In this document: piece by piece, positions 54,407 through 63,278 of the stretch
Position numbering within the stretch: position 1 is the stretch's first letter
Layout of the letters: every line of letters starts with the position of its first letter
Origin: Elizabethkingia sp. YR214
Lineage (GTDB): Bacteria; Bacteroidota; Bacteroidia; Flavobacteriales; Weeksellaceae
Direction: 5' to 3'
Assembly: GCF_003058195.1 (NCBI RefSeq)
Contig: NZ_QBUH01000001.1
Span: forward strand, 186,001 to 250,000
Length of the DNA: 64,000 bases
The notes under the pieces: generated by a model
Told to the model about the DNA's origin: nothing
Seen by the model: only the letters and a program-made list of their open reading frames with translations
Databases searched by the model: none
Translations under genes and position numbers: made by a program

Positions 54407-54433
54407 CAATTGCCGGATATAATCCGGCAATTG
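54407..54433. terminator. Hairpin between convergent lipoprotein and susD genes
   Basis: A perfect 12-bp stem (CAATTGCCGGAT / ATCCGGCAATTG) with a 3-nt loop lies between the stops at 54378 and 54478. T-runs are poor on both sides, so it may act weakly for both strands. Confidence 0.6.
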
Positions 54434-54477
54434 CATTGAAGTTAAAGTAACTATATGAAAAAACTTTCATATTAAAA

Positions 54478-56031
54478 TTAGTATCCTGGGTTTTGTTTAA
54501 TTACGGTATTGATTAATTCCTTATATGGTATCGGAAGAATTTCATTTTTATTTGGCTTAAATCCTCTGTTTCCAAGTACTACAGGTGCATCTCCCCATCT
54601 TACCAAATCAAACCAACGGTGTCCTTCACCGGCGAGTTCTCTTCTCCTCTCATCTTTTATAGCCTGCATAGAAACGGGTACGGATGGCAGCCCCACTCTT
54701 TGCCTTACGGCGTCCAGCAATGCCTGAGCTCTGGCTCCGGAAGCATTTAGTGCTTCTGCTTCCATCAGATAGGTATCTGCCAAACGAATAGCATATATAT
54801 CCTGATTAAAATTAAGTTCAACCGGTCCTGTTCCTGTCGTTTTGTTAGACTGCATTGGCAGGAATTTATTCAGAAAATAGCCTGTATCTTTATAAGCGGC
54901 CCCATAGGTAGCATATCCATCTGCAACAAGTTTTTTCACATTCATTATAGTTGCATTCAGCCTAGGATCGTCTTTCATAAAATTATAAAGATCCTCCGTA
55001 ACCGGATTAAATGCCCATCCTCCCGAATATATATCCGGAGCATTAGCAGCTACACCAGCCTTAGTTCTATTAAAAGATCTGGGACCTATCATCTGGTTTA
55101 CAGAATTTCCTTCATCATTTCCTTGACCCCACCATCCCCAATCTGTACTACCTTTACTTGTATATACAATTTCGAGTACCGATTCTGTATTGAATTTACT
55201 ACCAAAACTCCACAGATCATTATAATTAGCCAGAAGTTTATAGCCATATTGGCTGGTTCCACCCGGAGTGCCATTTACATCTGCAAATTGTGCTGCTGCC
55301 AGATCTTTCTTTCCATCATATAAATAAATTTTCCCCAACATTGCCTTTGCTGCTCCCTGGCTTAGTCTTCCTTTCTCACCATCTGCCACTATTGCTGGTA
55401 AAGCAGCAATCGCAGTTAGCAAGTCGGTTTCAATCTGCTGGTAAATCTTTTTAGGATCTTCCTGTGGTACATTATACAAATTGTCCTGAGAACTGAGAAT
55501 AGGCTTTAGCATTAACGGAATATTCCCAAACATTCTTAGCAACTCGAAATAATAAATAGATCGTAGAGCCAGTGCCTCAGCATTAAATCTTGCTTTTTCG
55601 TTAGTATCCATTGGTACTGCGGAAAGCTTATCCAATAATAAATTTGCTCTTGCTATTCCCTGGAAATAATTATTCCAGTAACTCTGTGGTATTTTATAAG
55701 AGTCTATTGAATAATTAGAAAAACTTTGTATACCTATTCCATCCGTAGCATTTCCTCCTCCTGCATTAAAATCATCTGAGGCAGCATTAAAAAAAGTAAT
55801 TGTATTCTCAAAACCTGCAGCATATTTATTAATAGGATCATAGACCCCTATCAATGCCTGAAAAGCCTGATTTCTGTCTTTAAAAAATTCATCAGTATTG
55901 AAAGCTCCTTTATTCTGAACATCTTCTACATAATCGGAACTACATGATTGTATAGCTCCAAGTGATAAAACAGCCACACATAATCCAGAGATCGTTTTAT
56001 TTTTTATATAATTTTTCATTGTAATATTCAT
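54478..56031 (-). CDS. SusD/RagB family nutrient-binding outer-membrane lipoprotein
   Basis: A 517-residue SusD homologue when started at the ATG at 56031; a second ATG at 56019 is equally possible, and the frame extends to 56055 inside the susC gene. The signal (NYIKNKTISGLCVAVLSLGAIQSC) ends in a lipobox. The TPR helix ARFNAEALALRSIYYFELLRMFGNIPLML is classic SusD. The C-terminus has RRRELAGEGHRWFDLVRWGDAP and LPIPYKELINTVIKQNPGY. It is coupled to the susC partner, whose stop is at 56033. Ligand not assigned; no glycosidase is nearby. Confidence 0.95.
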   Translation of the reverse strand: MNITMKNYIKNKTISGLCVAVLSLGAIQSCSSDYVEDVQNKGAFNTDEFFKDRNQAFQALIGVYDPINKYAAGFENTITFFNAASDDFNAGGGNATDGIGIQSFSNYSIDSYKIPQSYWNNYFQGIARANLLLDKLSAVPMDTNEKARFNAEALALRSIYYFELLRMFGNIPLMLKPILSSQDNLYNVPQEDPKKIYQQIETDLLTAIAALPAIVADGEKGRLSQGAAKAMLGKIYLYDGKKDLAAAQFADVNGTPGGTSQYGYKLLANYNDLWSFGSKFNTESVLEIVYTSKGSTDWGWWGQGNDEGNSVNQMIGPRSFNRTKAGVAANAPDIYSGGWAFNPVTEDLYNFMKDDPRLNATIMNVKKLVADGYATYGAAYKDTGYFLNKFLPMQSNKTTGTGPVELNFNQDIYAIRLADTYLMEAEALNASGARAQALLDAVRQRVGLPSVPVSMQAIKDERRRELAGEGHRWFDLVRWGDAPVVLGNRGFKPNKNEILPIPYKELINTVIKQNPGY

Positions 56032-56032
56032 C

Positions 56033-58969
56033 TTAAAATTCAATGTTAGCTCCAAAAATGAAAGTTCTGGCCTGTGGATAATAAGCTCTATCTATACCCA
56101 AAACATTTTTATCATTTGTATTTACACCTGCAACTTCAGGATCATAACCTGTATATTTCGTGAAGGTTACTAGATTCTCTCCTGTTACATAAAATCTTAC
56201 TCTGCTTGCACCAAAGCTTTTTACCACATCTTTTGGCAAAGTATAACCTATCTGTACCAACTTCAGCCTTAGGTAATCTCCTTTTTGTAGGTAAAAATCT
56301 GACATCCAGCTAAAGTTTCTGTTTGTATCATTGGTTGTTAAACGCGGATAATCATAAGATGTACCCTCTCCATGCCAACGGTTCAGCACTTCTCTCTGAT
56401 AATTGGCATCCTGAAGATCTAATCTACGCAGCCCCTGGAATACTTTATTCCCTGCCTGCCCTTGTGCAAATAGCATTAAGTCAAAATTCTTATAATTAAG
56501 ATTCACCGTCAAACCAAAAGTAAACTTAGGAATGGCATTACCCAGATAAGTGTAATCATTGTTATCAATAACCCCATCACCATTAGTATCTACCCAACGG
56601 AAATCTCCTGGTTTGGCATCCGGCTGAATAAGTTGTCCTTTCGCATTTCTATATGAGTTAATTTCCGTTTGATTCTGGAATACACCGTTATGCTTCAGAC
56701 CAAAGAAGGAGGAATAAGGCTGCCCAACCTGAAGTCTCTGCACATCTCCCATAGACTGAAAACCTGCATCACTGGTGGTTGTCCATAATTTATTATCTTC
56801 CAATGAAAGAATTTCATTCTTCAGGTAAGAGAAATTTCCATTTACAGAAATTCCGAAATCATCCGAAAAGCTTTTTTTATAACCCAATTCTACTTCAATC
56901 CCTTTATTAGACATATCGGCAATATTAGCAGCTGGTAAATCCGTAATACCTACATATCCCGGGATGTCATAATATCTCAGGATTCCTGTGGTTTTCTTCT
57001 GATAAGCATCAACTGTTAAGCTGAAATTATTGAACAATTTTAAATCAACAGCAATATTGGTTTGTGCAGTTCTTTCCCAAGCCAAGTTTTCGTTTGCCAA
57101 AGTTCTCAAGCGGTATCCGATATTGATAAATTCGCCCTCGCGTACTGAATAAAATGGATAGTTACTTTTACCAACAATAGTTGATTTAAATAAGAAGTCA
57201 CCAATAGCATCATTACCCGTTTCTCCATAGCCTCCTCTAATTTTCAGCATATTAACCACCTTATTTTGCGGCCAAAAGCTTTCATTAGAAACAACCCATC
57301 CTAGTGAGAAGGCAGGAAAAGTCCCCCATACTTTATTTGATCCGAATTTCGAAGAACCATCTCTTCTGATTGTACCTGTGAATAAATACTTACCTGCATA
57401 ATCATAAATTACTCTTCCGAAGTACGATGTTTTTTTAGCCTGAATACCATCATAGGCAGATGTTGTTCTGTCACTCTGACTTACATCAAAATTAAAAGAT
57501 GCATCTCGCCAATTGTTTACAGGTAGGTTAGTATAAGTGGTTGTTTGCCCTTCTGCAATATTATATAGATAAACACCTTGCCCCGCTAATACATCAAAAG
57601 TATGTTCACCTACCTTTTTATGGTAATTAATGGTATTTTCCATACTCCATTCAAACTTCCTGTTTGTAGCTCTGGTTAGATTGTTTTTTCCTGTATTACT
57701 ATAAGTTGGACTTAAATAATAAAGCGGTGTAAAACTCTGATTACCCCAGTACGAAAGTTTACCATTCAATGCTGACCGAACTTTAAAATCCTTTAATAGT
57801 TTCAGTTCACCAAAAACATTTCCTACAAAGTCGTCTGTCCAATTATAATTACCTTGCTGGGTCTGCTGAAATGCCAGTGGATTGGCCATTTCCTGATTAA
57901 CTAAAGAAGAAATACCATAGGGCCTGCCTTGCGGATCTCTAATAATATACTGGTTGCTATAATTAGGTCCGTTTAGTTTTGCCGGATCTGTTTCCACAAC
58001 AGGCGTTGTAGGATCTAAATTGATCGCCGAACTTAAAGGTCCGCCAAATTCACCATTAGCATTAATTCCCTGTGATTTGGTATGCGTATAATTCAAAGTC
58101 TGCCCTAACGTTAAAAAAGGCAATACCTGATGTGTAGAGTTCAATCTTGCTGTATATCTCTTATAATGTGAAATATCCCGCATCACAATCCCTTCCTGAT
58201 CAAAATAACCAAAAGAACCAAAGTAAGTAGACTTATCATTTCCTCCGCTTACAGTAATATCATGCGATGTTTTAGCTGCCGTATTGAATATTTGTTTCTG
58301 CCAGTCTGTTCCTACTCCAAGAGAAGAAGGGTTTGAGAAAAATGGCTGCTCATTATTGTTAATCCTTTTTTCGTTAACAATCATTGCATATTCAGATGCA
58401 TTCAACAGATCCAATTTCTTTGCTGCACTTCCAATTCCATAGAAACCGTTATAAGATAATGTCAGCTTTCCTTTTTTTCCCTTCTTAGTGGTAACCAGAA
58501 CAACTCCACGAGCTGCCGAAACCCCGTAAATAGCTGAGGAAGCACCATCCTTCAACACTTCTATACTTTCAATATCCGACTGATTCAGGAAACCTATGTT
58601 ATCCACGGCAATACCATCTACAATCCACAAGGGATCGTTACCGGCGCCAAAACTGGTAATACCTCTTACTCTAATGGTTGCTGAAGATCCGGGTTGTCCG
58701 GAGTTGGACACTACAGAAACCCCTGAAGCCCTACCTTGCAAGACCTGCTCTGGTCTTCCGGCTGGAACATTTTCTAGGTCCTTTGCTTTTATACTGGCAA
58801 TAGCCCCGGTAACATTACTTTTTTTCTGTGTCCCGTACCCAATGACTACTACCTCTTCAATCTTTTTCTCATTAGCAGTCGTATCCTTTTTCGACTGCTG
58901 TGCATTAATATTTGCTGTAAAATATAAAACAGCAATTAAGCTTAGATTACGAATTGGTGATTGTTTCAT
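56033..58969 (-). CDS. SusC/RagA family TonB-linked outer-membrane protein
   Basis: A 978-residue SusC homologue. The signal peptide is MKQSPIRNLSLIAVLYFTANINAQ. The TonB-box-like KIEEVVVIGYGTQKKSNVTGAI follows, again without a carboxypeptidase-regulatory domain. The plug shows VLQGRASGVSVVSNSGQPGSSATIRVRGITSFG, WIVDGIAVDN and AIYGVSAARGVVLVTTKKG. The barrel ends in FIFGANIEF. Its leader differs from the other two susC genes. An imperfect palindrome (58970-58996) lies directly before the ATG. The divergent MFS transporter and NUDIX regulator suggest a sugar-uptake locus. Confidence 0.95.
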   Translation of the reverse strand: MKQSPIRNLSLIAVLYFTANINAQQSKKDTTANEKKIEEVVVIGYGTQKKSNVTGAIASIKAKDLENVPAGRPEQVLQGRASGVSVVSNSGQPGSSATIRVRGITSFGAGNDPLWIVDGIAVDNIGFLNQSDIESIEVLKDGASSAIYGVSAARGVVLVTTKKGKKGKLTLSYNGFYGIGSAAKKLDLLNASEYAMIVNEKRINNNEQPFFSNPSSLGVGTDWQKQIFNTAAKTSHDITVSGGNDKSTYFGSFGYFDQEGIVMRDISHYKRYTARLNSTHQVLPFLTLGQTLNYTHTKSQGINANGEFGGPLSSAINLDPTTPVVETDPAKLNGPNYSNQYIIRDPQGRPYGISSLVNQEMANPLAFQQTQQGNYNWTDDFVGNVFGELKLLKDFKVRSALNGKLSYWGNQSFTPLYYLSPTYSNTGKNNLTRATNRKFEWSMENTINYHKKVGEHTFDVLAGQGVYLYNIAEGQTTTYTNLPVNNWRDASFNFDVSQSDRTTSAYDGIQAKKTSYFGRVIYDYAGKYLFTGTIRRDGSSKFGSNKVWGTFPAFSLGWVVSNESFWPQNKVVNMLKIRGGYGETGNDAIGDFLFKSTIVGKSNYPFYSVREGEFINIGYRLRTLANENLAWERTAQTNIAVDLKLFNNFSLTVDAYQKKTTGILRYYDIPGYVGITDLPAANIADMSNKGIEVELGYKKSFSDDFGISVNGNFSYLKNEILSLEDNKLWTTTSDAGFQSMGDVQRLQVGQPYSSFFGLKHNGVFQNQTEINSYRNAKGQLIQPDAKPGDFRWVDTNGDGVIDNNDYTYLGNAIPKFTFGLTVNLNYKNFDLMLFAQGQAGNKVFQGLRRLDLQDANYQREVLNRWHGEGTSYDYPRLTTNDTNRNFSWMSDFYLQKGDYLRLKLVQIGYTLPKDVVKSFGASRVRFYVTGENLVTFTKYTGYDPEVAGVNTNDKNVLGIDRAYYPQARTFIFGANIEF

Positions 58970-58996
58970 ATTATTATCTCTCTTAGAGACAATAAT
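58970..58996. promoter_or_regulatory. Imperfect palindrome immediately upstream of susC
   Basis: ATTATTATCTCT and AGAGACAATAAT, 12-bp arms with one mismatch and a 3-nt spacer, abut the susC ATG at 58969. It could be an operator, for example for the NUDIX regulator at 60283, or an mRNA hairpin covering the ribosome entry site. No second copy is seen before the divergent MFS gene. Confidence 0.4.
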
Positions 58997-59066
58997 AATA
59001 AATATTATGATATGTTAACAAAAAATTTAACTTTTCTTAATATTCATCGGTTATAAAAGCTTATTT

Positions 59067-60275
59067 TTGAATACTAAATATTCGTTTTTGGGCAAAAAAA
59101 ATTCACTAAAAATAGGACTCGCAATGAGTTTTTTTACATTTTCAATGCTTTTGAACTGTTTAAGCATTGTTATTCTTAATTATTTTGGACAAAAAAAATT
59201 CGTCCTCCTTGGTTCATTAGAAGTATTTAAAGATTTACCTATTGCCTTGCTGGCAGCATTTATATCTCGTTACATCCCTCGGATAGGTCACCTTAACTCT
59301 ATTATAATAGGTTTATCCATAGCCTTTATTCTATGTATCATAACGCCTTTTGTCAATGATTTTTGGTTTTTCAAAATCTGGTTCTTGTTAATCGGATTAT
59401 GTTTTATACTGGTGAAAATTTCTGTACTCTACATTACCATTAACCTGAGTAAAGCAGAGGAAAATGGCAGTCGTTTTATGCAGTTTATCGAAGCCTCTTT
59501 TATGGCAGGAATCGTTATAGTAAACCTTATTTTTGGACTTATTATGGGAAGTTCTTCACCATATCTATGGAAATATGGCTTTTGGGTAATTGCTTTTTTC
59601 AATCTTTTAACAATGGGCTTTCTATACTTCGGAAAATCTGCATGGCAAAAAGCCTATACCAACACATCCGATCAGAAAAGCACAATAGCATTAAGCAGCT
59701 GGCAAGTGATGAAAAAGTCTTTCTTATTTCTGGCAATCGTCTTTTTTATCATAATAACTGAACAAAGTTTTACAACATGGCTTCCAACATATTCTAAGGC
59801 TATATTCAATGCCGATCCGTTCTCAGCCACACAAACCACTGTAATATTTGCCTTTTCAGCACTTGCCGGAAGAATTATTTATGGCATGCTGATTCTTAAA
59901 CGTTCCTGGAGCAAGCTGTTTGCAGGGCTATTAGTATCCATTCTTATTATTGTGTCCTGTATTAGCGGTATACTTATATTCGAAAAACCACATCAGGTAT
60001 TTTTATATCTTATCCCTTGTATGGGCTTTTTTATTGGCCCGTTATACCCTATTATCAATGCACATCAGCTCTACAGCTTACCAAATGAACAGGAAAGAGG
60101 CACTCTTTTGGGACTTATTATTGTCTTTTCATCTCTGGCTTCGTGTACAAGTTCTTTGGTTATTGGTCTTACTCTGGATCATATACAACCAGAATATGCA
60201 TTTACTTTACTATTTTTGCCAACAATAGCATTATCTGCATTATTTTTAAATTACAAACGAAAACCAATCTCATAA
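59067..60275 (+). CDS. MFS transporter, probably sugar
   Basis: A 402-residue membrane protein with about 12 helices, beginning KKNSLKIGLAMSFFTFSMLLNCLSIVI. SSWQVMKKSFLFLAIVFFIIITEQSFTTWLPTY opens the second half. The layout resembles sugar permeases of the FucP/glucose-galactose type. The start is uncertain: the longest frame begins with TTG at 59067, which overlaps a -7-like TATTTTTG (59062-59069). TTG at 59088 and ATG at 59124 are alternatives. It is divergent from susC and followed after 7 bp by the NUDIX regulator gene, so it is likely the inner-membrane step of the same uptake system. Confidence 0.85.
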   Translation: MNTKYSFLGKKNSLKIGLAMSFFTFSMLLNCLSIVILNYFGQKKFVLLGSLEVFKDLPIALLAAFISRYIPRIGHLNSIIIGLSIAFILCIITPFVNDFWFFKIWFLLIGLCFILVKISVLYITINLSKAEENGSRFMQFIEASFMAGIVIVNLIFGLIMGSSSPYLWKYGFWVIAFFNLLTMGFLYFGKSAWQKAYTNTSDQKSTIALSSWQVMKKSFLFLAIVFFIIITEQSFTTWLPTYSKAIFNADPFSATQTTVIFAFSALAGRIIYGMLILKRSWSKLFAGLLVSILIIVSCISGILIFEKPHQVFLYLIPCMGFFIGPLYPIINAHQLYSLPNEQERGTLLGLIIVFSSLASCTSSLVIGLTLDHIQPEYAFTLLFLPTIALSALFLNYKRKPIS

Positions 60276-60282
60276 ATACTAT

Positions 60283-61026
60283 ATGAAAAAAAATACAACT
60301 TCTGAAACCAATAATAACCTACAGACCCTTGTTGAAACTAATGATTTTATCAGACAGCTTTCAATAGACTGCGTGATTTTTGGTTTTCATAATAAAAGCC
60401 TGAAGGTTCTGATGCTTAAGTACTTCAATCTTGATACCTGGGCACTACCCGGTGGATTTATCTTTAGAGATGAAAATGTAGATGATGCGGCTTACAGATT
60501 GTTATACGAAAGAACTCATCTGGATGAAATATTTCTGGAACAGTTTTATACTTTTGGTAACAAGAACCGTACAGAATCAGATATCCACAACCGGCTTACA
60601 AAAAATAAGGAGATAGATCTTCCGAAAGATCACTGGCTTTTCGAGCGACACATTAGTATAGGTTATTATGCACTTATAGATTATACTTTGTCTTCTACAT
60701 TCCCGGATGCATTTAGTGAAAAGTGCGAATGGTTTGATGTTCATAATCTTCCTAAGGAAATAGCATTTGACCACCGCGATATTATTGAAAAAGGCATGGA
60801 ATTTTTACGTAAAAACCTGGACTACAAAATCTACGGAAGCAATCTGTTACCAGAAAAATTTACCATGAAGGAGTTGCAAAATTTATATGAATGTATTTTA
60901 GGAGAACCCCTTAGAAGGAATAATTTTCAGAGAAAAATGCTAAGCCTTGATTTTCTGGAACGACTGGAAAAGAAATTCGACGGATCAGCAAACAAAGCTC
61001 CATACTACTACAAATTCAAAAAATAA
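60283..61026 (+). CDS. NUDIX-domain transcriptional regulator (NrtR/AraR-like)
   Basis: A 247-residue protein with an N-terminal NUDIX domain (about 25-165) and a C-terminal winged-helix part (about 185-245; FTMKELQNLYECILGEPLRRNNFQRKML). The NUDIX box starts at G58 and keeps E64, R72 and E76. However, the catalytic REUxEE reads RLLYER and the box glycine is His, so hydrolase activity is unlikely. This is the pattern of NUDIX-type regulators such as NrtR and the Bacteroides arabinose regulator AraR, which sense a ligand and bind DNA. Placed 7 bp after the MFS gene and beside SusCD, it probably controls this uptake locus. The ligand is unknown. Confidence 0.88.
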   Translation: MKKNTTSETNNNLQTLVETNDFIRQLSIDCVIFGFHNKSLKVLMLKYFNLDTWALPGGFIFRDENVDDAAYRLLYERTHLDEIFLEQFYTFGNKNRTESDIHNRLTKNKEIDLPKDHWLFERHISIGYYALIDYTLSSTFPDAFSEKCEWFDVHNLPKEIAFDHRDIIEKGMEFLRKNLDYKIYGSNLLPEKFTMKELQNLYECILGEPLRRNNFQRKMLSLDFLERLEKKFDGSANKAPYYYKFKK

Positions 61027-61031
61027 AAAAA

Positions 61032-61050
61032 GGGAACAGAATGTGTTCCC
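61032..61050. terminator. Bidirectional terminator between the NUDIX regulator and sod
   Basis: The stem GGGAACA / TGTTCCC has a 5-nt loop and is flanked by an A-run and a T-run, which extends pairing. It lies between the convergent stops at 61026 and 61073 and can serve both. Confidence 0.85.
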
Positions 61051-61072
61051 TTTTTTATGCTGAAGAAAAGTC

Positions 61073-61669
61073 TTATTTGTTATAATTCTCTTCTACTTTA
61101 TCCCAGTTGATTACATCAAAAAAAGCCGTCACATAGTCAGGTCTCTTGTTCTGATACTTTAGGTAGTAAGCATGCTCCCATACATCAATACCTAATACAG
61201 GTGTACCTGCAACACCAGCTCCCGGAGTGATTGGGCTGTCCTGATTAGCGGTAGAGCCAACAGATACAGATCCGTCTGCATTTTTAATTAACCAAGCCCA
61301 TCCTGAACCAAATCTTGTTTTAGCAGCTTCAGCGAAATCAGTTTTGAATTTTTCAAGACCGCCATAATTTTCGATAGCTTCTTTTACTTTTCCTACCGGC
61401 TCTTTTGATCCGCCTGGAGTCAAAATCTCCCAGAATAATGTATGATTGAAGTGACCTCCACCATTGTTTCTAACAGCTGGTTTGTCGCTACCTTCCTTAA
61501 TTACTTCCTCGATAGTTTTACCTTCAAGATCAGTTCCTGCAATTGCCTTATTAAGGTTATCTACATAAGCCTGGTGGTGCTTTGTGTAGTGTATTTCCAT
61601 TGTCTGAGCATCGATAGTTGGTTCTAATGCATCGTAAGCATATCCTAATTTTGGTAATTCAAATGACAT
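61073..61669 (-). CDS. sod: Superoxide dismutase (Fe/Mn family, Mn-type residues)
   Basis: A 198-residue enzyme that converts superoxide to oxygen and hydrogen peroxide. The four metal ligands are H27 (EIHYTKHHQAY), H75 (GGHFNHTLFWE), D161 and H165 (GIDVWEHAYYLKY). The Gly-Gly before HFNH and Q142 (ANQDSP) are more typical of manganese than iron enzymes, though cambialistic activity cannot be excluded. There is no signal peptide. A TAATTTTG promoter element lies upstream. metK and an OxyR-type regulator are neighbours on the same strand. Confidence 0.96.
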   Translation of the reverse strand: MSFELPKLGYAYDALEPTIDAQTMEIHYTKHHQAYVDNLNKAIAGTDLEGKTIEEVIKEGSDKPAVRNNGGGHFNHTLFWEILTPGGSKEPVGKVKEAIENYGGLEKFKTDFAEAAKTRFGSGWAWLIKNADGSVSVGSTANQDSPITPGAGVAGTPVLGIDVWEHAYYLKYQNKRPDYVTAFFDVINWDKVEENYNK

Positions 61670-61694
61670 TTTTAATAATTTTAAAGTTAATACT

Positions 61695-61702
61695 CAAAAT
61701 TA
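61695..61702 (-). promoter_or_regulatory. Promoter -7 element (TAATTTTG) before sod
   Basis: An exact TAnnTTTG match on the minus strand, 25 bp upstream of the ATG at 61669. A TTTG at 61721-61718 is 15 nt further upstream, shorter than the usual spacing. Confidence 0.45.
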
Positions 61703-61762
61703 AGGAATAAAACCCGGCAAAGCTAATTTGATTTTTAAATTTTATAAATCTTTAACATAGAA

Positions 61763-61787
61763 AAAGCCGTTTACTAGAAACGGCTTT
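61763..61787 (-). terminator. Rho-independent terminator after metK
   Basis: A perfect 10-bp stem (AAAGCCGTTT / AAACGGCTTT) with a 5-nt loop, 8 bp after the metK stop; a short T-run follows on the minus strand. Confidence 0.88.
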
Positions 61788-61795
61788 GATATGAT

Positions 61796-63076
61796 TTATA
61801 ATCCAAATTCTTTTTTGATATCGTCCACTCTGTCGAGCTTTTCCCATGTGAAGAATTCAAGATCTTTTAGTGTAAGTTCATTAGCAGATCCTCTGTTAAA
61901 AGTTTTGTCTGCCACATAATATTCTTTCCCCATATGGCCATAAGAAGCTGTTTCCTGATAAATAGGATTTCTAAGTTTCAGATTCTGTTCAATAGCATAC
62001 GGACGAAGGTCGAATACTTTTGAAACTTTGTTAGCGATCTCACCATCAGTTAAACCAACTTTAGAAGTTCCGTAAGTATTGATGAATAAACCACAAGGCT
62101 CTGCAACACCAATTGCATAAGAAACCTGCACTAAAACTTCGTCTGCAACTCCTGCAGCAACAAGGTTTTTAGCAATATGACGGGTTGCATAAGCTGCACT
62201 TCTGTCTACTTTAGAAGGATCTTTTCCAGAGAAAGCACCACCACCGTGTGCTCCTTTACCACCATAAGTATCTACGATGATCTTTCTTCCTGTAAGACCT
62301 GTATCACCATGAGGACCACCAATCACAAATTTACCTGTCGGGTTAATGTGATATTTGATCTGATCGTTGAATAATACCTGAATATGTTCTGGTTGAGTCG
62401 CAACAACTCTCGGAATTAATATATTTTTGATATCCTCACGGATTTTAGACAACATTTCTTCTTCAGAAGCAAAATCATCATGCTGTGTAGAAACAACGAT
62501 AGAATCTATACGGATTGGCTTATGATCATCTGAATATTCGATAGTTACCTGGCTTTTAGCATCCGGACGAAGATAAGTAATCTCTTTACTTTCTCTTCTT
62601 ATCGCTGATAGTTCTCTTAGAATAGAGTGTGCTAAATCAAGTGCTAAAGGCATATAATTAGCCGTTTCATTGGTTGCATAACCAAACATCATACCCTGGT
62701 CTCCTGCTCCCTGTGCATTCGCTTTAGCCTCGAAGCTCTCATCAGTAACTTTTCTGTCAACTCCCTGATTAATATCCGGAGACTGCTCATGAATTGCTGA
62801 AATTACACCACAAGAATCACCATTAAACATGTATTCTCCTTTGGTATAACCAATTCCGTTAATTACTTCTCTGGCAATATGCTGTACATCTAAATAAGCT
62901 GAAGATTTTACTTCTCCGGCTAATACAACCTGACCAGTCGTTACCAAAGTTTCACATGCTACTTTGGAATCTTTATCATAAGCTAAGAAATTATCAATTA
63001 GGGCATCGGATATCTGATCTGCAATTTTATCCGGGTGTCCTTCAGAAACAGATTCTGATGTAAATAAATATGGCAT
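61796..63076 (-). CDS. metK: S-adenosylmethionine synthase
   Basis: A 426-residue enzyme that makes S-adenosylmethionine from methionine and ATP. The family signatures are [24 protein letters not shown] at the N-terminus, the central [12 protein letters not shown], the [22 protein letters not shown] loop, and [23 protein letters not shown]-type sequence (here [10 protein letters not shown]). It is somewhat longer than the E. coli enzyme (384). Its leader of about 120 nt contains a probable SAM-binding riboswitch, which would give feedback control by the product. Confidence 0.98.
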   Translation of the reverse strand: MPYLFTSESVSEGHPDKIADQISDALIDNFLAYDKDSKVACETLVTTGQVVLAGEVKSSAYLDVQHIAREVINGIGYTKGEYMFNGDSCGVISAIHEQSPDINQGVDRKVTDESFEAKANAQGAGDQGMMFGYATNETANYMPLALDLAHSILRELSAIRRESKEITYLRPDAKSQVTIEYSDDHKPIRIDSIVVSTQHDDFASEEEMLSKIREDIKNILIPRVVATQPEHIQVLFNDQIKYHINPTGKFVIGGPHGDTGLTGRKIIVDTYGGKGAHGGGAFSGKDPSKVDRSAAYATRHIAKNLVAAGVADEVLVQVSYAIGVAEPCGLFINTYGTSKVGLTDGEIANKVSKVFDLRPYAIEQNLKLRNPIYQETASYGHMGKEYYVADKTFNRGSANELTLKDLEFFTWEKLDRVDDIKKEFGL

Positions 63077-63137
63077 AATACAATATATTATTGTGTTAAA
63101 ATACTGGAATATGCACTGATTGAAAAGACAAGAAATA

Positions 63138-63190
63138 CCGTTTTAGCATTTTTTTAATGAGGTTGCAATCAGCACAAATTTTTCCTCTCA
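63138..63190 (-). promoter_or_regulatory. Probable SAM-II-like riboswitch in the metK leader
   Basis: In the minus-strand transcript GAGG (63187-63184) can pair with CCTC (63162-63159), giving the P1 stem. The loop ends GATTGCAA before the 3' P1 strand. After it come an A-rich joining segment and ATGCTAAAACGG. The order 'stem, GAUUGCAA, stem, A-rich, GCUAAA' matches the SAM-II (metA) riboswitch as I remember it, and the gene controlled makes SAM. I did not verify the pseudoknot pairing. It lies 62 nt before the metK ATG. Confidence 0.6.
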
Positions 63191-63202
63191 ATAACTTGGT
63201 TG

Positions 63203-63231
63203 CAAATTTACATCTTTTATTTAAAAAACAA
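63203..63231 (-). promoter_or_regulatory. Promoter of metK
   Basis: TTG (63231-63229) and, 18 nt on, TAAATTTG (63210-63203) fit the Bacteroidota promoter pattern. The start point would be near 63197, placing the riboswitch-like element at the very 5' end of the transcript. Confidence 0.6.
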
Positions 63232-63278
63232 TTAAACAAAAGATGCTTTTTATCATACTAAGTTAGTAGAGGTTTAGT

